64,000 nucleotides of DNA from an uncultured Pantoea sp. (GCA_913778495.1 CAJYVD010000015.1:1-64000), one strand, 5' to 3'. Positions 1-10,081 are shown, counted from the stretch's first letter. Numbers and translations: made by a program. The notes: generated by a model not told the origin, from the sequence alone.

Positions 1-124
1 ATATCAACGCTTACATCAGGTACTACAATAACGAACGAATCTGTCTCAGGACGGGTATGAGCCCGGTGGAATACCGGGCGCTGAAAGAAATGTAATGCGT
101 GTCCAGGTTTTGGGGTTCAGTGCA
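1..124 (+). mobile_element. Right end of an IS3-family (IS150-group) insertion sequence
   Basis: Positions 3-95 read as the last 30 codons of an IS3-family OrfB transposase, with the typical C-terminal motifs YYNNERI and GMSPVEYR before a TAA stop. Immediately after it, 99-124 resembles the right terminal inverted repeat of IS150 (GTGTCCA, a T-run, GGGG, TCAGT, final CA). The element therefore ends at about 124. The rest lies outside the window, so completeness and any target duplication cannot be judged. Confidence 0.8.
3..95 (+). CDS. IS3-family transposase, C-terminal fragment (cut by window edge)
   Basis: An open frame enters from the left edge and stops at 93-95. The 30 visible residues end in the region after the DDE integrase core, where IS3-family OrfB proteins carry YNNERI followed by GMSPVEYR. 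It would encode the catalytic recombinase of the element ending at 124. The catalytic residues and the OrfA/OrfB frameshift site lie outside the window, so activity cannot be assessed. Confidence 0.75.
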   Translation: MNAYIRYYNNERICLRTGMSPVEYRALKEM

Positions 125-181
125 GCCTGGCGCCCTCTGCTCGTGCGCCGCACGGCGGCAAAGGCACCTGCCACAGCCTGT

Positions 182-410
182 GGCGAACGAAAGATGCACC
201 GAACTTCGCGCCAGCGAAAAAGCACCGAGCCGCTGCCTGCGGCGAACGAAAGTTGCACCGAACTTCGCGCCAGCGAAAAAGCACCGAGCCGCTGCCTGCG
301 GCGAACAAAAGATGCACCGAGCCTCGCGCCAGCGAAAAGCACCGAGCCGCTGCCTGCGGCTAAAGCCCCGCCACGGCAAGTGGAAAAAGCACTTCGCCGC
401 TGCCTGCGGC
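182..410. repeat. 59-bp degenerate tandem repeat with internal palindromes
   Basis: The marker GGCGAAC recurs at 182, 241 and 300, and a GGC in the same context recurs at 358 and 408. This gives periods of 59, 59, 58 and a decayed 50 bp. Each unit carries two small palindromes, TTCGC-GCCA-GCGAA and GCCGC-TGCCT-GCGGC. It fills the gap between the insertion sequence and the 3' end of modC. Open frames run through it on both strands only because the repeat is GC-rich, and no gene is called. Confidence 0.8.
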
Positions 411-441
411 ACAATCCCCTGCCTGTGGCCGCTAAATGACA

Positions 442-1503
442 CTATGCAGAGGCGATCGACACGCTCTTGATCTGCGCGTAAAGCCACTGATCGGGCCGGA
501 TGCTCAGCTCGTCGCGCGCCCACGGCGAAATACGCGCCCACAGTTCGCTGACGCCGATGCGCAACTTCACCTCCACCTGATCGTCAATCTCCAGCAGCTC
601 AACCACCTGTGCGGGCAGAATATTGCGGATCGAACTGTTATGCGGCGGTTGCAGCACCAGCGACACATCCGCCGAGGCGATGCGGATGCGCAGTGCGCTT
701 TTCAACGGTTTGTTGACGCGGCTGACCCAAATATGCTGATCGCCCAGCGACAGCGCGGTCATAGGGTAATCGGGATGCTGCTCCAGCACCTGCACGCGCA
801 GCACGCTGCTGCGATCGGCGGGCGGTAGCCACGGACGCATGGCGCTGCTGCCCCACACTTTCTCCAGCGCGCCAAACGCTTTCACGCGGCCCTGATCCAG
901 CACCAGCACCTGATCGGCCAGCTGTAAAATCTCATCAAGACTATGCGACACATACAAAATCGGCACGTCAACCTGCCTGGCCAGCGCCTGCAGGTAGGGC
1001 ATCAGCTCCCGCTTGCGCGGTACATCCAGCGAAGCCAGCGGCTCGTCCATTAACAGCATGTCCGGGCCGGTCAACAGCGCGCGGCCAATCGCCACCCGCT
1101 GCTTTTCGCCACCGGAAAGTGAGGCGGGAAAACGATCCAGCAACGATTCAAGCCCCAGCAGTGCCACTAACTGTGAAAACTGCGATTTCATTGAGGCCGC
1201 CATGCCGTATTTCAGGTTGCCGCGCACGCGATAGTGCGGGAACAGGCGGGCATCCTGGAAAACATAGCCGATACGGCGCTGCTCGGGCGGCAAGTTGATC
1301 GCGTGGGCGCTATCAAACAGCAGCCGCTCGTTAAGCTGAATGCGACCGCTCTGCGGCTGCGTTAGGCCGCTGATGGCGTTGATCAAGGAGGTTTTACCGG
1401 CGCCAGAAACGCCAAAAATAGCGGTAATCCCCGAGGCGGGCAGGTGTTCATCAATCTCAAGCAGGTGATCGCCCAACTGCTGCGAAAAACGGAGCGTCAG
1501 CAT
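442..1503 (-). CDS. modC: Molybdate ABC transporter ATP-binding protein ModC
   Basis: ATPase of the ModABC molybdate importer, acting on the cytoplasmic face of the inner membrane. Visible motifs are Walker A (GVSGAGKTS), the ABC signature (LSGGEKQR), Walker B ([12 protein letters not shown]) and a C-terminal MOP-type molybdate-binding region. The frame is open further upstream, but family members begin MLxLxFSQ, so the start at 1503 is chosen (353 aa). That start overlaps the modB stop as TGATG, indicating translational coupling. The 3' end abuts the 59-bp repeats. Confidence 0.96.
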   Translation of the reverse strand: MLTLRFSQQLGDHLLEIDEHLPASGITAIFGVSGAGKTSLINAISGLTQPQSGRIQLNERLLFDSAHAINLPPEQRRIGYVFQDARLFPHYRVRGNLKYGMAASMKSQFSQLVALLGLESLLDRFPASLSGGEKQRVAIGRALLTGPDMLLMDEPLASLDVPRKRELMPYLQALARQVDVPILYVSHSLDEILQLADQVLVLDQGRVKAFGALEKVWGSSAMRPWLPPADRSSVLRVQVLEQHPDYPMTALSLGDQHIWVSRVNKPLKSALRIRIASADVSLVLQPPHNSSIRNILPAQVVELLEIDDQVEVKLRIGVSELWARISPWARDELSIRPDQWLYAQIKSVSIASA

Positions 1504-2195
1504 CAGGCCGTCCCCAACCGCTTGCGGCCCCACCGCGTCAGCCACTCAGACGCAATTAACGAGAGCAGCGCCAGCGCAATCGCCACGGCGCACAGGCGCG
1601 CCGCCGTGCCTTCTGCGCCAGGCGTTTCAATCAAGGTAAACATCGCCGAAGGTATGGTGCGCGTCTCGCCGGGGATATTGGAAACAAAGGTGATTGTCGC
1701 GCCAAATTCGCCCAGTGAGCGCGCAAACGCCAGAACGGTGCCCGCGATGATGCCGGGCAACGTGAGCGGCAGCGTAATGGTCAGAAACACGCGCCAGCGC
1801 CCCGCCCCCAGCGTGCGCGCTGCCTGCTCCAGCTTACTGTCCACGGCTTCCAGCGCCAGACGGATGGCGCGCACCATCAGCGGAAACGCCATCACCGCCG
1901 ACGCCAGCACCGCGCCGCGCCAGCTGAACGCCAGCGTAAAGCCAAACCAGTCCCACAGCCACTGGCCAATCACGCCGCGTCGCCCCAGCGACAGCAGGAG
2001 CAGATAGCCAACCACCACCGGCGGCAGCACCAGGGGCAGATGGACAAGGCTGTCCAGCAGCGTTTTACCGGGAAAGTGACAGCGTGCTAACACCCACGCC
2101 GTCAGGATGCCAAACGGCAGGCTGCACAGCACCGCCACGCAGGAAACTTTCAGGCTCAGAAACACCGCCTGCCATTCGGGATCGCTCAATATCAT
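1503..2195 (-). CDS. modB: Molybdate ABC transporter permease ModB
   Basis: Inner-membrane permease of the ModABC importer, 230 aa, very close in length and sequence to the E. coli protein. It carries several hydrophobic segments and the cytoplasmic EAA-type loop ([15 protein letters not shown]) that docks onto ModC. Its start overlaps the modA stop by 4 bp (ATGA) and its stop overlaps the modC start by one base. The three genes form one tightly coupled operon behind the ModE operator. Confidence 0.97.
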   Translation of the reverse strand: MILSDPEWQAVFLSLKVSCVAVLCSLPFGILTAWVLARCHFPGKTLLDSLVHLPLVLPPVVVGYLLLLSLGRRGVIGQWLWDWFGFTLAFSWRGAVLASAVMAFPLMVRAIRLALEAVDSKLEQAARTLGAGRWRVFLTITLPLTLPGIIAGTVLAFARSLGEFGATITFVSNIPGETRTIPSAMFTLIETPGAEGTAARLCAVAIALALLSLIASEWLTRWGRKRLGTA

Positions 2196-2965
2196 TTCTT
2201 TGGCGTAAATCCATACTGTTTGAACACGGCAGCGGCTTCCGGCCCCTGCAAGTAACTGTAGAAGGCGTTCACCGCTGCGTTTTGATGATCTTGCACAATG
2301 GCCATCGGATACTCGACCGGCTTATGGCTGGCCTCGGGAAAACGCCCGACTACCTGCACGTTTTTGCTGGCCACGGCGTCCGAGCCATACACGATGCCAT
2401 ACGGCGTTTCGTTGCGCTCCACCAGCGCCAGCGCGGCGCGCACATTATTCGCCGGTGCCAACTGTGGAGCTAACGTTTCCCACGCGCCCAGCTTTTGCAA
2501 CGCTTCTTTGGCGTAGATGCCGGCGGGTACGTGATCCGGATCGCCTACCGCCAAACGTTGACCGTTCAACAACGCTTTCCAGCGCGTCTGCGCATCAATG
2601 GTGACCGCTTTTTCTCCCGCGCTTTTCGGCGCAATCAGCACTAAATCGTTGCCCAATAGCGTATAGCGCGTGCTGGCGATCACGCTCTTTTTGGCGACCG
2701 CATCGTCCATCCACTGCTGGTCGGCAGAGATAAACAGGTCGGCCGGTGCGCCCTGCTCAATCTGGCGGGCCAGCGTTGAGGAGGAGGCGAATGACGACAC
2801 CACCTCGACGCCCTGCTTTTGCTGATACTGTGCAGCAATCTGTTGCATCGCATTGGTCAGCGACGCGGCGGCAAATACGGTAATTTTTTCAGCCGCCACG
2901 GCGTGCGACGCGGTAGAAAAGCTTAGCACGGCCGCAACCGTCCAACCGATAGTCCTGTTTTGCAT
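2192..2965 (-). CDS. modA: Periplasmic molybdate-binding protein ModA
   Basis: Substrate-binding protein that captures molybdate or tungstate in the periplasm and delivers it to ModBC. 257 aa with a clear Sec signal peptide (hydrophobic stretch ending ASHAVAA, mature protein starting near EKITVFAAASL). The oxyanion-binding loops FAAASL and SFASSST are present. It is the first gene of modABC. The ATG lies 16 bases downstream of the ModE operator, and an AGGAG-like site precedes it. Confidence 0.97.
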   Translation of the reverse strand: MQNRTIGWTVAAVLSFSTASHAVAAEKITVFAAASLTNAMQQIAAQYQQKQGVEVVSSFASSSTLARQIEQGAPADLFISADQQWMDDAVAKKSVIASTRYTLLGNDLVLIAPKSAGEKAVTIDAQTRWKALLNGQRLAVGDPDHVPAGIYAKEALQKLGAWETLAPQLAPANNVRAALALVERNETPYGIVYGSDAVASKNVQVVGRFPEASHKPVEYPMAIVQDHQNAAVNAFYSYLQGPEAAAVFKQYGFTPKK

Positions 2966-2981
2966 GAATCACTCTCCTGTT

Positions 2982-3005
2982 CGTTGTATAAAACATAATA
3001 CAACG
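2982..3005. promoter_or_regulatory. ModE operator upstream of modABC
   Basis: A perfect inverted repeat: arms CGTTGTAT and ATACAACG separated by 8 bases, 24 bp in all. Size, CG-N-TAT outer bases and position just before modA match the E. coli ModE operator. ModE-molybdate bound here would repress modABC when molybdate is plentiful. modE itself lies about 360 bp away. Confidence 0.9.
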
Positions 3006-3054
3006 CTGTAATTCATGCTGTCAGGCTCTATATCGGCAAGAGAGAGAAAGACGT

Positions 3055-3082
3055 TAAAAAAAACGCCCGCTAAAGCGGGCGC
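3055..3082 (-). terminator. Rho-independent terminator of acrZ
   Basis: On the minus strand GCGCCCGC-TTTA-GCGGGCG is followed by a run of eight T. It lies directly after the acrZ stop codon and separates acrZ from modABC, which has its own promoter downstream. Confidence 0.85.
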
Positions 3083-3090
3083 TATTGAAA

Positions 3091-3249
3091 TCAGTGATGA
3101 GAGCTGTTGGCGGGACGATCGTTGCGGCGGCCAAATTTTGAGATGACGTTAAACACTTCTCCCAGGCCGTAAATCAACCCGAGCATGATAGCCATCACCA
3201 CGGGCACCATGATCACGGCAACCGCCAGGCTTTTTAACAGTTCCAGCAT
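3091..3249 (-). CDS. acrZ: AcrZ, small membrane partner of the AcrAB-TolC efflux pump
   Basis: 52-aa single-span inner-membrane protein. In E. coli AcrZ binds AcrB and changes export of a subset of drugs. The hydrophobic helix [17 protein letters not shown] continues into the conserved [11 protein letters not shown] segment, and the tail is hydrophilic and His-rich. A longer open frame starts at 3306, but GAGG sits just upstream of the ATG at 3249 and E. coli AcrZ starts at this MLELLKS, so the short form is called. It sits between mod genes as in E. coli. Confidence 0.93.
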   Translation of the reverse strand: MLELLKSLAVAVIMVPVVMAIMLGLIYGLGEVFNVISKFGRRNDRPANSSHH

Positions 3250-3366
3250 GGAAACCTCACGCAAAAGTAAAAAAAGTGATTGTAACGGCTGGAGAAAAAA
3301 AGGCACTGCCCTTTTCGTGCTTTTACTTTAGACCGTAAACTGGGCGCTTAAAGACAAGGAGCTGAC

Positions 3367-4149
3367 ATGCAGGCAGAACTCTCACTTCATATTCATCTTC
3401 AACAGAAACTGTTTGCCGATCCGCGCCGCATCGCCCTGTTGCAGCGCATACAGGAGACCGGCTCGATCAGCCAGGGCGCAAAGCTCGCGGGCATCAGCTA
3501 CAAAAGCGCCTGGGATGCTATCAATGAGATGAACCAGCTGGCCGATCACACGCTGGTAGAACGCGCCACGGGCGGTAAAGGCGGCGGCGGCACACAGTTG
3601 ACGCGCTATGGTGCGCGGCTGGTTCAGCTGTTTCAGCTCATGACGCAAATACAGCAAAAAGCGTTCGACGTTCTGCAACATGACGCATTACCGCTGGACA
3701 GCCTGCTGGCCGCCATCGCCCGCGTTTCGCTGCAAACCAGCGCGCGCAACCAGCTGTTTGGCACCGTGATAACGCGTGAAGATCAGCAGGTACAGCAGCA
3801 GGTGCGCATACAGCTCGCGGACGGCGTCACGCAGATCAGTGTGGCGCTCACCCAGCACAGCGCCGAACGCTTGCAGCTGGCTGCGGGCAAAGAGGTACTG
3901 ATCCTGATTAAAGCGCCGTGGATCCGCATTAGCCACCACGGCGACGAGGGCGATAATCAGCTGCATGCGCACATTAGTCATATTGAACCCGGCGACGAGA
4001 TGAGCGAAGTAATCATGACGCTCGCCGGCGGCGAGAGCCTCTGTGCCACTGTTCCCAGCGCCCGCCTCACGCAACAAACGCTACGGCCCGGTGATGCCGT
4101 CATCGCCAGTTTCGCTGCGGAACACGCGATTATTGCCACATTGCTGTGA
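3367..4149 (+). CDS. modE: Molybdate-responsive transcriptional regulator ModE
   Basis: Dimeric molybdate sensor that represses modABC and activates some molybdoenzyme genes. 260 aa: N-terminal winged-helix DNA-binding domain (residues about 20-100, with SISQGAKLAGISYKSAWDAI and the glycine-rich GGKGGGG wing), then two C-terminal MOP domains (about 125-260, first beginning SARNQLFGTV) that bind molybdate. Transcribed away from acrZ and modA. An AAGGAG site lies just before the ATG. Its probable target is the operator at 2982-3005. Confidence 0.97.
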   Translation: MQAELSLHIHLQQKLFADPRRIALLQRIQETGSISQGAKLAGISYKSAWDAINEMNQLADHTLVERATGGKGGGGTQLTRYGARLVQLFQLMTQIQQKAFDVLQHDALPLDSLLAAIARVSLQTSARNQLFGTVITREDQQVQQQVRIQLADGVTQISVALTQHSAERLQLAAGKEVLILIKAPWIRISHHGDEGDNQLHAHISHIEPGDEMSEVIMTLAGGESLCATVPSARLTQQTLRPGDAVIASFAAEHAIIATLL

Positions 4150-4224
4150 CCGTGGGCGTTGCATTGACTTCGCGCCGAGGGCGGGCTAAAACTGAGCGAT
4201 ATGATGCAAAAAACGGAACAAATC

Positions 4225-5709
4225 ATGGCTTCATTGCATATTTCGCAAGGCATATTTCATCTTAACGATCGTAAAGCGCTGCAGCTGAACGATCTGACGA
4301 TTCATCACGGCGAAAGCTGGGCATTTGTGGGTGCCAACGGCAGCGGAAAATCCTCGCTGGCGCGGGCGCTCTCCGGCGAGCTGGCACCGGGTAAAGGCCA
4401 GGTAACGCAGAATTTTCAGCGCCCTGTTCGCCTCTCTCTTGAACAATTGCAGGCGCTGGTCGCGCAAGAGTGGGAGCGCAACAACACCGACATGGTCAGC
4501 GAAGGGGAAGATGACACCGGTCGCACCGCCGCGCAGATTATTCAGGATACCGTGCACGATGAGGCACGCTGTGACAAGCTGGCGCAGCAGTTTGGTATTC
4601 GCGCCCTGCTCGATCGCCGCTTCAAGTATCTCTCCACAGGCGAAACCCGCAAGACGCTGCTGTGCCAGGCGCTGATGGCGCAGCCAGATTTACTGATCCT
4701 TGATGAGCCGTTTGATGGCCTTGATGTCGCCTCGCGCGCCAACCTGGCCGAGATCCTGCACGGCCTGCACCAGCAGGGCTACACCGTGGTGGTGGTGCTA
4801 AATCGTTTTGATGATATTCCAGACTTTGTACAGCACGTGGGCGTGCTGGCGGAGTGTACGCTCACGCACGTCGGTGCGCGGGAGGCTATTCTGGCCGAAG
4901 CGCTGGTGGCACAACTGGCACGCAGTGAAACGCTGCAAGGAATGGCGCTGCCGGAACCCGATGAGCCCGATCGGCTACCGCAGCTCGCCGATGACGCCCC
5001 GCGCGTGGTGCTGCGCAACGGGAGTGTCGCCTGGAACGATCAGGTGGTGATCAACGGCCTGAGCTGGCAGGTCAATCCGGGCGAACACTGGCAGATTGTC
5101 GGGCCGAACGGCGCGGGTAAATCCACCTTGCTAAGCCTGGTCACTGGCGATCATCCGCAGGGGTACAGCAACGATCTTACGCTATTTGGCCGCCGCCGCG
5201 GCAGCGGTGAAACCATCTGGGAGATCAAACAGCACATTGGCTATGTCAGCAGCAGCCTGCATCTGGATTATCGCGTCAGCTGTAATGTTCGCACGGTGGT
5301 GCTGTCGGGCTTCTTTGATTCGATAGGCCTGTACCAGGCGGCGTCCGATCGGCAAAAAGCGCTGGCGCGCCAATGGCTGGCGCTGCTCGGCATGGAAAAT
5401 GCGCTCGCCGATGCGCCGTTCCACGCGCTGTCGTGGGGACAGCAACGCCTGGTCTTGATCGCGCGCGCACTGGTGAAACATCCGACGCTGTTGATTTTGG
5501 ATGAGCCGCTGCAGGGGCTGGATCCCATTAACCGCCAGCTGGTGCGCCGGTTTGTCGATGTGCTGATCGGCGAAGGCCGCACCCAACTGCTGTTTGTTTC
5601 GCATCATGCGGAAGACGCGCCGCAGTGCATTACCCACCGCTTAAGCTTTGTGCCGCACGGTAGCGGATATCGCTACCAACAGGAGGTGCTGCCCCCGCCC
5701 GTATCCTGA
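4225..5709 (+). CDS. modF: ModF, tandem ABC ATPase linked to the molybdate locus
   Basis: Soluble protein with two ABC ATPase domains and no membrane segments. Domain one (residues about 1-225) has Walker A GANGSGKSS, signature LSTGETRK and Walker B LLILDEPFDGLD. Domain two (about 250-490) has GPNGAGKST, LSWGQQR and LLILDEPLQGLD. The E. coli role is unclear; ModF is co-transcribed with modE and resembles the old PhrA photorepair assignment. Start at 4225 follows E. coli (MSSLQIL-like); an in-frame ATG at 4201 is an alternative. It follows modE by 75 bp on the same strand. Confidence 0.93.
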   Translation: MASLHISQGIFHLNDRKALQLNDLTIHHGESWAFVGANGSGKSSLARALSGELAPGKGQVTQNFQRPVRLSLEQLQALVAQEWERNNTDMVSEGEDDTGRTAAQIIQDTVHDEARCDKLAQQFGIRALLDRRFKYLSTGETRKTLLCQALMAQPDLLILDEPFDGLDVASRANLAEILHGLHQQGYTVVVVLNRFDDIPDFVQHVGVLAECTLTHVGAREAILAEALVAQLARSETLQGMALPEPDEPDRLPQLADDAPRVVLRNGSVAWNDQVVINGLSWQVNPGEHWQIVGPNGAGKSTLLSLVTGDHPQGYSNDLTLFGRRRGSGETIWEIKQHIGYVSSSLHLDYRVSCNVRTVVLSGFFDSIGLYQAASDRQKALARQWLALLGMENALADAPFHALSWGQQRLVLIARALVKHPTLLILDEPLQGLDPINRQLVRRFVDVLIGEGRTQLLFVSHHAEDAPQCITHRLSFVPHGSGYRYQQEVLPPPVS

Positions 5710-5755
5710 ATCGTCTGCGCCAGAGCCGCCACGTGCGGCCCGTGCTCAGCCAGTC

Positions 5756-5771
5756 GTGTAACCGCTACCAC
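5756..5771. promoter_or_regulatory. GalR/GalS-type operator, distal
   Basis: GTGTAACCGCTACCAC fits the GalR/GalS consensus GTGNAANCGNTTNCAC with one mismatch. It lies 78 bp upstream (start to start) of a second such site, so a DNA loop over the galT promoter is possible. Confidence 0.7.
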
Positions 5772-5833
5772 TTATGCGGTGAAATTACCATCAGTCAATC
5801 TATTCAACCCCACAAATTGAGAATCATCAGCTT

Positions 5834-5849
5834 GTGTAAACGATACCAT
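5834..5849. promoter_or_regulatory. GalR/GalS-type operator, proximal
   Basis: GTGTAAACGATACCAT has a perfect left half-site and an imperfect right half. It resembles the E. coli external gal operator. A possible -10 (TATGCT, 5885-5890) lies about 40 bp downstream, and the galT ATG is at 5940. No convincing CRP site was seen between them. Apart from the two operators, 5710-5939 holds nothing recognisable. Confidence 0.65.
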
Positions 5850-5939
5850 TTATCCAGACTGGATCACGCTTTCAGGCGGCCATTTATGCTACTTTGATCG
5901 CAGATCACTTTGTTTATTTGCCGTTTACCAGGACTCATC

Positions 5940-6983
5940 ATGGAAAAATTCAACCCGGTCGATCATCCGCATCGCCGCTACAACCCATTGATCGATCAGT
6001 GGGTACTGGTGTCGCCACACCGCGCAAAACGTCCGTGGCAGGGCGCACAAGAATCGCCCTCGCTGGAACAACTTCCGGCACACGATCCAGACTGCTTCCT
6101 GTGTGCTGGAAACACGCGCATTACCGGTGATAAAAATCCGGAATATGAGCGTACCTTCGTGTTCACCAACGACTTCGCCGCGCTGATGACCGACACGCCA
6201 GACGCGCCGCACAGCGACGATCTTTTGATGCGCTGCGAAAGCGCGCGCGGCACCAGCCGCGTTATCTGCTTCTCGCCCGATCACAGTAAAACGCTGCCGG
6301 AACTGCCGCTGAGCGGCCTTGAAGAGATTGTGCAGACGTGGCAGACGCAAACTGCGGAGCTGGGACAGCACTATCCATGGGTGCAGGTGTTTGAAAACAA
6401 AGGTGCGGCCATGGGCTGCTCCAACCCGCATCCGCACGGACAAATCTGGGCCAACAGTTTCCTGCCTAACGAAGCGCAAAAAGAAGATGATAACCAGCGC
6501 CGCTATTTTGCTGAAAAAGGCACGCCGCTGCTGGTGGACTATGCCGCACGTGAACAAGCCGACGGCAGCCGCACCGTGGTGGAAACCGAGCACTGGCTGG
6601 CGGTGGTGCCCTGGTGGGCGGCCTGGCCCTTTGAGACCCTACTGCTGCCAAAACAGCACGTGAAACGCATCACCGACTTAACTGCAGCACAATCTAGCGA
6701 TCTGGCGCGGGCGCTGAAGCAGTTGACCAGCCGCTACGACAATCTGTTCCAGTGCTCTTTCCCCTACTCCATGGGTTGGCACGGTGCGCCGTTTAACGGC
6801 GAAGATAACGCCCACTGGCAGCTGCACGCGCATTTCTATCCGCCGCTGCTGCGTTCGGCCACGGTGCGCAAATTTATGGTCGGCTACGAAATGCTGGCCG
6901 AAACCCAACGCGATTTAACGGCGGAACAGGCAGCAGAGCGTCTGCGTTCTGTCAGCGACATTCACTTCCGCGAGGCACAATAA
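5940..6983 (+). CDS. galT: Galactose-1-phosphate uridylyltransferase GalT
   Basis: Leloir pathway enzyme: UDP-glucose plus galactose-1-phosphate gives UDP-galactose plus glucose-1-phosphate. 347 aa, full length. The catalytic motif NPHPHGQIW with the uridylylated His is intact, as are the N-terminal metal-site Cys residues (FLCAGN). Start at 5940 ([11 protein letters not shown]) matches the family and has AGGA upstream; an in-frame ATG at 5910 is rejected. First gene of galTKM. In E. coli galE precedes it, but here modF does. Confidence 0.97.
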   Translation: MEKFNPVDHPHRRYNPLIDQWVLVSPHRAKRPWQGAQESPSLEQLPAHDPDCFLCAGNTRITGDKNPEYERTFVFTNDFAALMTDTPDAPHSDDLLMRCESARGTSRVICFSPDHSKTLPELPLSGLEEIVQTWQTQTAELGQHYPWVQVFENKGAAMGCSNPHPHGQIWANSFLPNEAQKEDDNQRRYFAEKGTPLLVDYAAREQADGSRTVVETEHWLAVVPWWAAWPFETLLLPKQHVKRITDLTAAQSSDLARALKQLTSRYDNLFQCSFPYSMGWHGAPFNGEDNAHWQLHAHFYPPLLRSATVRKFMVGYEMLAETQRDLTAEQAAERLRSVSDIHFREAQ

Positions 6984-8132
6984 ATGTCATTACACTCTCT
7001 GACTCAGCAGGTGTTCGCTGACACCTTCGGCTATCAATCCACGCACCTTATCCAGGCGCCGGGCCGCGTTAATCTGATTGGTGAGCATACCGATTACAAC
7101 GACGGCTTTGTCCTGCCCTGCGCGATTGATTATCAAACGGTGATTGCCTGCGCCAGGCGCGACGATCGTACCGTGCGCGTGATTGCAGCCGATTATGACA
7201 ATCAACAAGACAGTTTTTCGCTGGATGCGCCGATTACGCCGCTGGACGTACCAATGTGGGCCAACTACGTGCGCGGTGTGGTGAAACATCTTCAGCAGCG
7301 CGACGCCGGTTTCGGCGGTGTTGACATGGTGATCAGCGGTAACGTGCCACAGGGCGCGGGTTTGAGCTCATCGGCCTCGCTGGAAGTCGCCGTGGGCACC
7401 GTGTTTCGCGAGCTTTATGCACTGTCGCTAGACGGTGCCGCTATTGCACTGAACGGCCAGGAAGCGGAGAACAAGTTTGTGGGCTGCAACTGCGGCATTA
7501 TGGACCAGCTGATCTCCGCGCTGGGACAGCCCGATCACGCGATGCTGCTGGATTGCCGCACGCTGGGCACGCGCGCCGTTTCACTGCCGGAGAATGTCGC
7601 CGTGGTGATCATCAACTCCAACTTCCGCCGTAATTTGGTGGGCAGCGAATACAACACCCGCCGTCAGCAGTGTGAAGCCGGAGCGCGTTTCTTTAACAAA
7701 CCGGCGTTGCGCGATGTCACGTTAGCCGAGTTCGAAGCGGCCGAGCACCAGCTCGATCCGCTGGTGGCCAAGCGCGTGCGTCACGTGATCACGGAAAATG
7801 CCCGCACGCAGGAAGCGGCCGATGTGCTGGGTCGGGGCGATTTAACGCGCATGGGGGAACTGATGGCAGAATCTCATGCGTCAATGCGCGATGATTTCGA
7901 GATCACCGTGCCGCCGATCGATCAGCTGGTTGAGATTGTGAAAGCGGAGCTGGGCACCGCTGGCGGCGTGCGTATGACGGGCGGCGGCTTTGGCGGCTGC
8001 ATTGTGGCGTTGATGCCGGAGGATCGCGTGGAGCAGGTTAAAGCCGCCGTGGCGGAAAAATACCAGGCGCAAACCGGCATTAAAGAGACCTTTTACGTCT
8101 GCAAAGCCTCGGCAGGAGCTGGCCAATGTTAA
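6984..8132 (+). CDS. galK: Galactokinase GalK
   Basis: GHMP-family kinase that phosphorylates alpha-D-galactose with ATP, the entry step of the Leloir pathway. 382 aa, same length as E. coli. Signature GEHTDYNDG near the N-terminus, ATP loop [12 protein letters not shown], and the C-terminal motif GGGFGGC are present. Its ATG directly follows the galT stop with no spacer, so the genes are translationally coupled. The 3' end overlaps galM by 7 bp. Confidence 0.98.
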   Translation: MSLHSLTQQVFADTFGYQSTHLIQAPGRVNLIGEHTDYNDGFVLPCAIDYQTVIACARRDDRTVRVIAADYDNQQDSFSLDAPITPLDVPMWANYVRGVVKHLQQRDAGFGGVDMVISGNVPQGAGLSSSASLEVAVGTVFRELYALSLDGAAIALNGQEAENKFVGCNCGIMDQLISALGQPDHAMLLDCRTLGTRAVSLPENVAVVIINSNFRRNLVGSEYNTRRQQCEAGARFFNKPALRDVTLAEFEAAEHQLDPLVAKRVRHVITENARTQEAADVLGRGDLTRMGELMAESHASMRDDFEITVPPIDQLVEIVKAELGTAGGVRMTGGGFGGCIVALMPEDRVEQVKAAVAEKYQAQTGIKETFYVCKASAGAGQC

Positions 8133-9160
8133 GCGACGTCAATTCTCACGCGCCTGATGGGCAGCCGTGGCGCATCACCGTGTTACGCAACCGCAACGGT
8201 ATGGTCGCCACCTTTATGGATTGGGGCGCCACCTGGCTTTCGGCCCGCGTGCCGATGCAAGATGGCAGCGTGCGTGAAGCCCTGCTTGGCTGCGCAACGC
8301 CTTCGGATTACCTGCATCAGGAAGCCTACCTTGGCGCCACCATTGGCCGCTACGCCAACCGCATCGCGCACGCGCAACTCACGCCGCTTGCGCGTCAGTT
8401 AGCAGCGAATCAGGGGGCGCATCAGCTGCACGGCGGACCGGAAGGTTTTGATAAGCGTCGCTGGCAGATTGTGAGCCAGAGCGAGCAGGTGGTGCATTAT
8501 CGCCTCGACTCGCCGGATGGCGATCAGGGGTATCCGGGTAATCTTATCGCCCACGTTTGGTTCCAGCTGGACGACGACAACTGCATCTCGATTCGCTATG
8601 AAGCGCAGATCGACCAAGCGTGTCCGGTTAACCTCACCAATCACGCTTACTTCAATCTTGATGCCGATCATGGCGATGCGCGTGAGCATCGCTTACAACT
8701 GCATGCCGATCGCTACTTGCCAGTGGACAGCGAGGGGATCCCCAACGCGCCGCTGAAAGCGGTAGCGGGCACCAGCTTTGATTTCACCCAGCCCAAGCGC
8801 GTGATGGATGATTTCCTGGCGGATGCCGATCAGCAAGCGGTGAAAGGCTACGATCACGCCTTTTTGCTGCGCACGACGGGCGACGCCAGCCAGCCTGCTG
8901 CGCACCTGTGGTCGGCCGATGGGAAACTGCAGCTCACGGTGTTTACCACGGCGCCGGCGCTGCAGTTCTACTCCGGTAACTATTTAGAGGGCACCCGCGC
9001 GCGCGAACATGAACGCTATACTGCGTTTCAGGGGATCGCCCTGGAGAGTGAGTTCCTGCCGGACTCGCCTAACCATGCGGAGTGGCCGCAGCCGGACTGC
9101 TGGCTGCAGCCGGGTCAGCGCTGGGAATCTGAGACGCGCTACCGCTTTACGCCGCACTGA
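8126..9160 (+). CDS. galM: Aldose 1-epimerase (mutarotase) GalM
   Basis: Interconverts beta and alpha anomers of galactose so that GalK receives its alpha substrate. 344 aa. The active-site region [10 protein letters not shown], the catalytic His in [10 protein letters not shown] and the Glu in [12 protein letters not shown] are conserved. Last gene of the galTKM operon; its start lies inside the galK end. No clear terminator was found between its stop and gpmA. Confidence 0.97.
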   Translation: MLSDVNSHAPDGQPWRITVLRNRNGMVATFMDWGATWLSARVPMQDGSVREALLGCATPSDYLHQEAYLGATIGRYANRIAHAQLTPLARQLAANQGAHQLHGGPEGFDKRRWQIVSQSEQVVHYRLDSPDGDQGYPGNLIAHVWFQLDDDNCISIRYEAQIDQACPVNLTNHAYFNLDADHGDAREHRLQLHADRYLPVDSEGIPNAPLKAVAGTSFDFTQPKRVMDDFLADADQQAVKGYDHAFLLRTTGDASQPAAHLWSADGKLQLTVFTTAPALQFYSGNYLEGTRAREHERYTAFQGIALESEFLPDSPNHAEWPQPDCWLQPGQRWESETRYRFTPH

Positions 9161-9311
9161 GCCAGCGGATGAAAAACGCGCACTGCGATGCTGACAGGCT
9201 TACGCCGTGCGCGGTTTTCCGCTATGGTATGGCGCTATCAGTGCGCTGCCGGTTAAGGTGGCTGCCGCCGGTTTCGACAACCATTTACATCAAGCATTAA
9301 GGAGTAAAGCT

Positions 9312-10064
9312 ATGGCCGTAACTAAGCTGGTTCTGGTGCGCCACGGCGAAAGCCAGTGGAATCAGGAAAACCGCTTCACCGGATGGTATGACGTCGATCT
9401 GTCCGATAAGGGTCGCACCGAAGCCAAAGCAGCCGGTCAGCTGCTGAAGAAAGAAGGTTTCGTGTTTGATTATGCCTACACTTCCGTGCTGAAACGCGCT
9501 ATCCATACGCTGTGGAACGTGCTGGATGAGCTGGATCAGGCCTGGCTGCCGGTTGAAAAGAGCTGGCGCCTGAACGAGCGTCACTACGGTGCGCTGCAAG
9601 GTCTGGACAAAGCCGAAACCGCCGCGAAATACGGTGATGAGCAGGTCAAACAGTGGCGCCGCGGCTTTGCCGTAACCCCACCGGAGCTGGACCGCAACGA
9701 TGAGCGTTTCCCCGGCCACGATCCGCGCTATAAATCACTGACCGACGCGCAGCTGCCGACCACGGAGAGCCTGGCGCTGACCATCGATCGCGTGATCCCT
9801 TACTGGAACGAAAGCATTCTGCCGCGCATCAAAAGCGGTGAGAAAGTGATTGTGGCTGCCCACGGTAACTCGCTGCGTGCGCTGGTGAAATACCTCGACA
9901 ACATGAGCGAAGATGAGATCCTCGAACTGAACATCCCTACTGGCGTGCCGCTGGTGTATGAGTTCGACGAGAACTTCAAGCCGATCAAACATTACTACCT
10001 CGGTGATGCAGACGAGATCGCCGCGAAAGCCGCTGCGGTAGCAAACCAGGGTAAAGCGAAGTAA
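9312..10064 (+). CDS. gpmA: 2,3-bisphosphoglycerate-dependent phosphoglycerate mutase GpmA
   Basis: Glycolytic enzyme interconverting 3- and 2-phosphoglycerate through a phospho-His intermediate. 250 aa. The RHGESQWN motif with catalytic His11 and the second His in [10 protein letters not shown] are intact. AAGGAG at 9299-9304 supports the ATG at 9312; the frame extends upstream to 9207 without an RBS or family similarity. Single gene ending at a strong terminator. Convergent with aroG. Confidence 0.98.
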   Translation: MAVTKLVLVRHGESQWNQENRFTGWYDVDLSDKGRTEAKAAGQLLKKEGFVFDYAYTSVLKRAIHTLWNVLDELDQAWLPVEKSWRLNERHYGALQGLDKAETAAKYGDEQVKQWRRGFAVTPPELDRNDERFPGHDPRYKSLTDAQLPTTESLALTIDRVIPYWNESILPRIKSGEKVIVAAHGNSLRALVKYLDNMSEDEILELNIPTGVPLVYEFDENFKPIKHYYLGDADEIAAKAAAVANQGKAK

Positions 10065-10081
10065 TTTTCGCCTCTCTAACA

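Noticed and set aside
182-410. CRISPR array
   Set aside because: The unit is one continuous repeat with no unique spacers of constant length, and no cas genes are present in the window.
23-541. Long open frames on both strands through the left-end repeats
   Set aside because: They are produced by the GC-rich 59-bp repeat, have no ribosome sites, and their apparent protein repeats simply mirror the DNA period.
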